DNA of 64,000 bases, taken from positions 38,480,420 to 38,544,419 of the forward strand of contig LS997566.1 of the NCBI GenBank assembly GCA_000469685.2, in the 5' to 3' direction. This document shows, in pieces, positions 57,598-64,000 of this stretch. The notes below the pieces were generated by a model. The model was not told the origin of the DNA, searched no databases, and was given only the letters and a program-made list of their open reading frames with translations. Numbering within the stretch: position 1 is the stretch's first letter; every line of letters starts with the position of its first letter. Both the position numbers and the translations under genes were made by a program. Origin of the DNA: Haemonchus contortus (lineage: Eukaryota; Nematoda; Chromadorea; Rhabditida; Trichostrongylidae).

Positions 57598-57743
57598 TTA
57601 GGTTAAGCGGCGCTCTTGATGAGTTTGCGCAAGTCGACCTCGCTTTTTTCTTCCTTCCACTGACGTCGTCGTCAACGTCGACGACCGAGGCGGCGGCTCG
57701 TCTTCTTTCGGCCATTCTCCACCGTGGGTGGTTCCGGCCTTAT
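57598..57743 (-). CDS. Candidate terminal exon of an unidentified gene
   Basis: After acceptor TTATTGCTAG the minus strand encodes 48 residues to a TAA: DKAGTTHGGEWPKEDEPPP, a Ser/Thr-rich stretch, then a basic tail (EGRKKRGR). The G/C-rich third positions are unlike the surroundings, which favours real coding. A 60-nt intron separates it from the candidate exon at 57804-57856. No family recognised. Confidence 0.3.
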
Positions 57744-57803
57744 CTAGCAATAACAGTACGTTGCTTATCGCAATCTCCGTGTATATGTGTCGGCATGTCT
57801 TAC

Positions 57804-57856
57804 CAATTAGACATTCTTCTACCGTCGGGGTCATCAAATTCTCCATAATGAGACCC
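57804..57856 (-). CDS. Candidate small exon upstream of 57598-57743
   Basis: 53 bp with a strong polypyrimidine acceptor (CACTGTTCCTCTTCTAG) and donor ATTG|GTAAGAC. Phase 2-1 reading joins the next exon. An alternative phase 0 reading, GSHYGEFDDPDGRRMSNW, ends at a stop just past the donor and would make this the last exon. The two readings cannot be separated by eye. Confidence 0.3.
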
Positions 57857-58011
57857 CTAGAAGAGGAACAGTGAGACAGACAGACATGACAGGGCGTTAA
57901 CACCTTGGAATGAACGTAGCAGTTACATGACTCGAGCTGAAGCGGCCAGTGATCCTCATCTACGATAGCACCTTTTCGACGTCCGTCTGCTTGTTGCCTG
58001 GGGATTTTTAT

Positions 58012-58836
58012 TCATTTATTTGTTTTTATTGTACAGAGTGAGGCGATGATACAAGGGATGTGCTTGGCCAGGAACGTGGGAGCTCCCATTTCGGATATCC
58101 GTGGCCTGTTTTTTTGTGAATTGGTGTGACCTGAAACTCCAGAAAACTGAGAATCCATTGACTGATTCCTGAACCAGATCATCTCTTCGGAACTGCTACA
58201 TCGTGGGTGGCTAGACTTAAAGGTCAAATGCATAGCCAATCTTACGGAATAGTTCTTGCTCGGTCACACCTTCGATTTTTTTACTTACCTACCGACACCT
58301 GTACCTGTGGCAGTCCGTTAACAGCTGTCGTAAGACGATCCAAGGTGGTAAGGTTACTAGGTGAGCCAGTGGTAAATCACTGATGGGTCGTCATCGTCCA
58401 AAGAGACTATAAAGCTAACGAACAGCTGTTATTCGAGGAATGGGGTGGTTCAATGCAAAGAGGCTGCGCATTTGCCAGTGCAGGGATTATTACTCTGATA
58501 TCACTTGTTATTAGGTAAAACTACCATGAATTCATTATATTGAGTAATTCCCAGTAAAAATGACCGTACACTTTGTCACATGTTTCACTTTCCTCTTCCT
58601 ACCCGAAAAACCTCTTCTGCTGGTGGGTCAGGACCTCTATTGAATACCGAGCTTTTGACGTCTAGCTGATTCGGTGATCGACTCAGAAGAAGAACTCTAA
58701 GAAAGAGGTTTTTTCGATGGGGAGTATGGGCTGGAATTACCCACGGAACGATACTTAACAGCCCGATGACGCCATTCGTGAAATCGTGACGTAAGGCCAT
58801 TACCATCATCCCTAGCTACAATAATGAAGCACTTAC
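58012..58836. other. Putative intron between candidate exons
   Basis: Minus-strand frames at 58012-58239 and 58585-58809 are open but unrecognised. They may be repeat-derived. Confidence 0.3.
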
Positions 58837-58912
58837 GCAAGTCTCCCCCACTTCTGGCAGACGGGAGCGCCAAGGCGGGGCAACAGCAACACTTCAAGCC
58901 CTCTTTTCTCAT
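58837..58912 (-). CDS. Candidate first exon, Cys-rich N-terminus
   Basis: ATG at 58912 opens MRKEGLKCCCCPALALP and continues to a good donor, TTGC|GTAAGTGC, leaving phase 1. An acceptor-like ATTCAG lies 13-14 nt upstream of the ATG and could take a spliced leader. Whether it belongs with 57598-57856 is unknown. Low support. Confidence 0.25.
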
Positions 58913-61900
58913 TCTTCCCTACTGAATAGCACGACAAGTGCCTCACTACACACACACACACTCACTCGTTCGGCGATTGTTCTTCTGAAGTATCGATCGA
59001 CACGTTTTCGTATTGTCCACAAATGGAGATGACTAAAGCGATGGCGTAATCGCTAGTCTCAAAGCTTCTGTGGAAGCAAATATAAACATCCCTCAGTCGA
59101 TTGAGTTGCTATAGACCGCGCCACATACTCGACAACTTCTCAGAATAGTTCTGTCACTTCTAAGGACAAACTTCGCTCGCAAGTTTCTGCTGTTTTCAAA
59201 CTCCATGAGTTTTTTTTTTGTTGGAATTTTGCCGAATCTGAGTTCTTCCCTTCTGAACTCTCTACTTTCCTCCAATCACACAACTTCAAAATGCGAGCCG
59301 TCTGCCCATGGAGCTTCAGTAGACAGTGTAGAGTTATTCACTTGGCCATCAAAATTCCTCAGCCTAAGCCTCATGGTGCCGAAAGGAACAGCCTGTTTCT
59401 CATAACAACTGGTTTATGCATAACCTTTACCTTGTAACAATACCGACACCACCGGGGGTAGCGTTCCAACATGAATCAGTGGAGCGTCACGGACGCATAC
59501 GAAAAAAGTTTCCTTCACACCAATTCATATTCGACGAGAGGAGTTGTTTTTGCCCGTCTTCTTCCCCTCTCGGGGACCTACAAGAACCATAGGAAGCGGA
59601 GCTTTAGACCATCTTATTCGAAGCTTTAGGAACATCGAGCGTCACAGAGTCGAACGAACTCGGTTTATAGTCTTTCTAGGTTGATCGAAGGTTAATGAAG
59701 GTAAACCTTTCTTTGAAGAGGGGGGGGGGGGGGGGGGGAGGGAAGGCGAAGGATCACCTGGAAGCCTGGAAGGACGTATCGGTTGGCCGCAAGATTATCC
59801 CAGAGAAGTCGTAGATTCCTCTTTCCAAGGAAGAAAACGCTGTTCTTGGGAGAAGTCCTACCCAATGGCCAATCTCGAATTGAAAAAAAGAGATTTTTGG
59901 GATTTAAACTGTCCGCATGACAGCCTACACCATCTGTTAATCTCACTACACGAGAGGTATGTAACTCAATCTTGGAGCTCGTTTACCCTCGATAATATTT
60001 GTTTGTTTTGCGTGGGATCAACGGCGACAAGCAGAGTGCACTTTGCAAGCAACGGCGGCGAACGGACGGCCCGCTGGTCGGTCGGCTTGTGGGCCTGCTT
60101 GTTCAGATCGACACTTCGTTTACAAGAACTCGTCGAGTGCTCCTTTCCGCTATCCTCGTTTCTGCGAGTTTTTGTCGTAGACCCTTCAAGAGCTTCTTGC
60201 CAACCGTACCCTTCTGAAATTGGGACCTTTGTCTGATTTTTTCGATTAACGACTTTGATATTTACTTATTTGGAATTGCCACATTGTGTTTTTTCCTTTA
60301 CAGTATGTTACAATTCGACGGAAAAAGCTTAGAGCCATTTAAGGACTTAAAGCATTTCGACGGGCTTCTCTTCTCCTTCGACGGAGCATCGGCTCTTCTC
60401 TGAATGTCGATATCGCTTGAATATCAGTGTAGAATTATTTAATATTGTTACAAACTATAACCCCATTTGTTAGGGCTACAGTAGTTACCAATTTAATGCA
60501 GAAAAGCCAAAGGAATCCAAGGAAACATGAGGACTTCGGAGGAAGAGCCTATTGAAATCGTTTTTATGTGTGAAGTGCTTTCAAGGGCTGGAATCTCCAG
60601 AAAGAGGTAGCCGAGGTAATGGCTTTTCCCCATTCTTCTTCAACATCATGTTTTTTGTCAGTCTTTGTTAGACTCTTTCCAATCCAATGGGCTATCCAAA
60701 TCTTGCAAACTTCCCCCGGTTACAAACTAGATGGAAATTCTTCCCACTCATGGACCACAAGGGGAGTGGTTTCTATAAGGAACAAAAAGAGATGAATAAC
60801 CTTTATAAAGAAAAATTTCTTTTAAAAAATACTTTTAGTGGTTGTTGTAGCTCACATTAATAGTGGAATTTGATAGGCAGTTTCTAAGATCGAAATTCAC
60901 CGAACTGTCAAGCAGATTTTGCAAAAAAAGGAACAAGATTTTCTTGAAAAATAAAAATCTCTCAGAAATTTGTCGAGAACTTTGCATAGATAGTTTCTGT
61001 GGGGGAAGACTTGTAAATTCAATGAAGGAATTTACCTTAGAGTACCTTAGAAATCTTATTTTTGCAATTAAATGTCGAAGTTTGCTCGAAAAAAATTGAA
61101 ATTCTCTCTCCCTCTTTCCTTCTTCCTCTTCATCTCTCCCACCCTCTCTCTGTCCCTCCGAGCATTCATACCTTGTCCAAATACAAGCCGGCTTATTAGA
61201 TCTACAGGTCATCTACGTCCATTTGTTAAGTTCACAACATTAGAGAGTCATAAGCCTCTTCCCACACATTAACACCCTTATCAACAGTGTTTGGTCAGAG
61301 CCAGTCTGTTGTGATAACGACTTATTCTAATGCTTGGCTACACTACGTACTCGTCAGCCTCCAACGGACCCATTCCAGTTGTTTGGGAAAATAGAAGACC
61401 CTTCAAGTAATTCAGACTGGTGGAGAACACCTCACTACTCGTTAAATAGTCACAGTGAATCGTACCCCACTCAAGCAGACACCGTTTGAGGATCAATGAC
61501 AACCGGCATCACAGCGCCTTTCCGGTTTTTCTAGCCTAACTGAAACAGGAAAAAATAGAAAACAGGAAAATCGGTACAGGTTCCAATGACCCCAAGGACC
61601 CCATCGGACAATGGGGGAAAAGTTCTGGGATATTTTTTCCCACTGCGATTTTTCATCCAGGTAATTTTAACCTCAAAATAGTTAAAGATTAGTTTTTTTC
61701 TCATTTCACCATAGATCAGACTGTGTCTAGGAAATTGGCCAAACGTACCTGACTATTATTAAGTCGTCCAGGAAGGAATGATATTGTGCTTCATCCCTTC
61801 TATAATATTTTGCTAATTTTTATCAACCAGCAAAACTATTGCCAAAATGCAGTAGGTCACCTGATTTACCCAAAGTCTAGCTGAATGTTTACCACTATTA

Positions 61901-64000
61901 GAGGTTTTGGTCTGTAGACGAGTTCATGGTTCATTCTGAAGGTCGCCGAGACTGGGTCATTAGGCGTTTTATCCTCCCTAATATGGTGTTGGACAGGTGA
62001 AGAACTATGTAAAATTGACCTCTAGTTCATCGTAGAGTCACATCGAATCGCTTTAGCGACTTAAGTCATTCAGGCGTACGGGTACCGAACAATACCGTAT
62101 AATCCGTTGCGCACAGTGTTCACCTTTAAACACTGACGGATTAGTCGACGTCAAATCGGCGTCGAACAGACTGGAACTGCTTCCGAACTATTCGACTTTT
62201 CGTTTTTGCCTTTTATGGACTTTCCTGTCCACCAGGGTCCTTGATTTTTCACCTCTACAACTCTCCTCTTAATAAGTTCTTCCGTTTTGTCAAATTGGTG
62301 TGAACGTGTGAATAATAATGATGATGATTAGAAGTGATAACAATTGATACTAGATGATAACGAGTGATACCTAGTAATAATTTGTGATAAACACAATAAA
62401 CTATCTATAAGTAGTCTATAAGTAGACAAAAAACTGAAAATTCTGATTCCAGACGGTTTAATGCTCCAGAAGACGTACAGCGACTTCGGAGTTTTGAAAA
62501 AAGTCATCCGCCTTCCTGCTTCAGTATATTCACGATTTTTCATATCTATCTTTCATTTTTTTATTCTTTTCTATATTTCTTCCGACCTTATGTAGTTTTC
62601 AGCTAAAGCCATTATTCGAAGACATACAGTTGAGTGCGCTACAGTAGGCAGTCATCTGTCTTCATTCTTCAACCGAAATGACCTCCATAAAAACTTGAAC
62701 TCTTTAGAAACCGACAATTATGGGGGATTGACCGTTTCTCTTCACTATGCTCTGTTCCATTGTGGGCGGAGAACCTGCCTGAGCAGACGTATCATGACGA
62801 CTTCAATTGAGTAATTATCCGTACTTTAATTGCCATAATTAAGTCGTCTTCTGCATGTCATAGTGCAGTGTCTTTCAGTGCCATAGCACACCTGCACCAC
62901 ACCACTGCACATTGTTCAGTTGTTCGGGAATGTCTACTCGTCCATTCTGGCAACTCGTCCACTTCTTTGCTTATCTTCTTGATTCATTATGATATTTCTT
63001 TGTCTGTAATGTCGTCGTTTAACGAATCCTTCGGCTAATAACCACTCCCTGGTGGTTTTCTCTTACTAAACACAGCTTACTGTACACTCTACCGTAATCG
63101 CTAAAGTTCACACAGCTGGTCCCTCCATGATGTTTTGTCTTGCCCGACGACGAGACCAGATGTGACGGTTTGAGGAAGTATGGAGCTGTGAATCCTGTTT
63201 GCATACTGTATCGCTGAAGAGCTCAAGGATACAGTGTCCGCGCAGTGTCCATGAGCGTTGCAGCGGTCAATTGGGTTAAGTATGCGTGGGCCTTTGATGT
63301 GCTCTATTTGCATTCCAGCCTCTCCCTACGATCCTTCTTAATATCTCGTCCTTTCTTCGGTTTGACCATGTGCCTTTGAACGTTGCGCCATGAGAAATCG
63401 GATAATGTCGTTGATTGTGTGCCCTGTGTTCATAGGCTGCACTGTTTTCGCTCACAGCTGCTCGATAGATCTATTCCTGGAAAAAACCTTGGCCCCTGGA
63501 TGACCCTGAGTTTCAAATGGAGTACAGGAGTAGTAATTGGTGATATGAGGAGTAGATCGGTGGATTACGTCCAATCTATCTTTAAGTGTTGAATTGAAGA
63601 TTCGATCTTCCTTGAATTTTGGATTCCGATCTGAAAAAATCGGGAAATGAGAGATACTTTGTAAAAGATCCGTTACTATGTATTGACTTCGACAAGTCGT
63701 CACAAAAGGAGCTCCTATCGCTCTTTACCACAACCGCTCCAGCCACGCACTTGACTATGCCCTGTCCTGGAATCTAAAAGATTGAGGATCCCGTACTGAG
63801 TTCATTGAAAAGCATGACTCCACGGATACTCGGGAGCTATTTATTCCTTACGTTTGTAAGACGAACAAGCCTGAAGGTCAAAGGCATGCTCCGTTGAGTC
63901 CACCATATGTCGCCGAATTTCAAGCAGCATGTCGAACCCCTACTCTCAGTAAGAATGAAACCCTGTCATGATGACCATACTGGCTTCCTCCCTACCTTTT
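58913..64000. other. Non-coding sequence to the right edge
   Basis: Contains a 19-base G run at 59720-59738 and a CT-rich low-complexity tract at about 61099-61158. No exon or transposon was recognised. Confidence 0.35.

Noticed and set aside
1..64000. CRISPR array, bacterial operon or prophage
   Set aside because: No regularly spaced short direct repeats, no ribosome-binding-site-led gene clusters; the sequence is clearly metazoan.

Overview
The window looks like intron-rich, repeat-laden DNA of a parasitic clade V (strongylid or hookworm-type) nematode. The grounds are a nematode-style BEL/Pao retrotransposon, an RTE-type non-LTR element, several mariner/Tc1 elements, tRNA-derived SINE-like repeats, and a multi-exon host gene with Kunitz and EGF domains. 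There are no prokaryotic-style operons and no long host reading frames. The host coding sequence is in short exons recognised by splice sites, cysteine patterns and codon phase.

One host gene dominates the left half. It runs on the minus strand from a start codon at 32485 to at least 971 and probably off the left edge. Twelve exons form an almost complete chain: signal peptide, two Kunitz domains, four EGF-like domains (alternating non-calcium and calcium-binding type), then at least two more Kunitz domains. A gap remains between 22047 and 16845 where the first half of one Kunitz domain was not found. Secreted Kunitz plus EGF architecture is the published layout of the C. elegans touch-neuron matrix proteins MEC-9 and MEC-1, so this is most likely a relative of one of them. 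Orthology cannot be decided by eye.

The introns of this gene hold most of the mobile DNA: a full-length BEL/Pao element (1724-10434) with 336-bp LTRs differing at one base; a 5'-truncated RTE copy (11922-13232) with a 13-bp target duplication; a decayed mariner (18422-19302); a decayed Tc1-type element (24753-26017); two copies of one MITE (17328-18005, 22505-23048); a GC-rich MITE (27367-27630); SINE-like copies; and a 342-bp tandem duplication (30577-31260). The BEL copy is broken in gag and integrase but keeps an intact extra ORF (8577-10007) after pol, encoding a zinc-knuckle and coiled-coil protein. That ORF is the most unusual coding feature here.

From 32.5 to 64 kb there is no convincing host gene, only candidate exons near 57.6-58.9 kb. 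This half holds a mariner with perfect 31-bp inverted repeats (41666-42914), a large foldback element with tRNA-like promoter boxes in each arm (35184-36288), more SINE-like copies, small inverted-repeat elements, and a 76-nt hairpin (34798-34873) shaped like a microRNA precursor.
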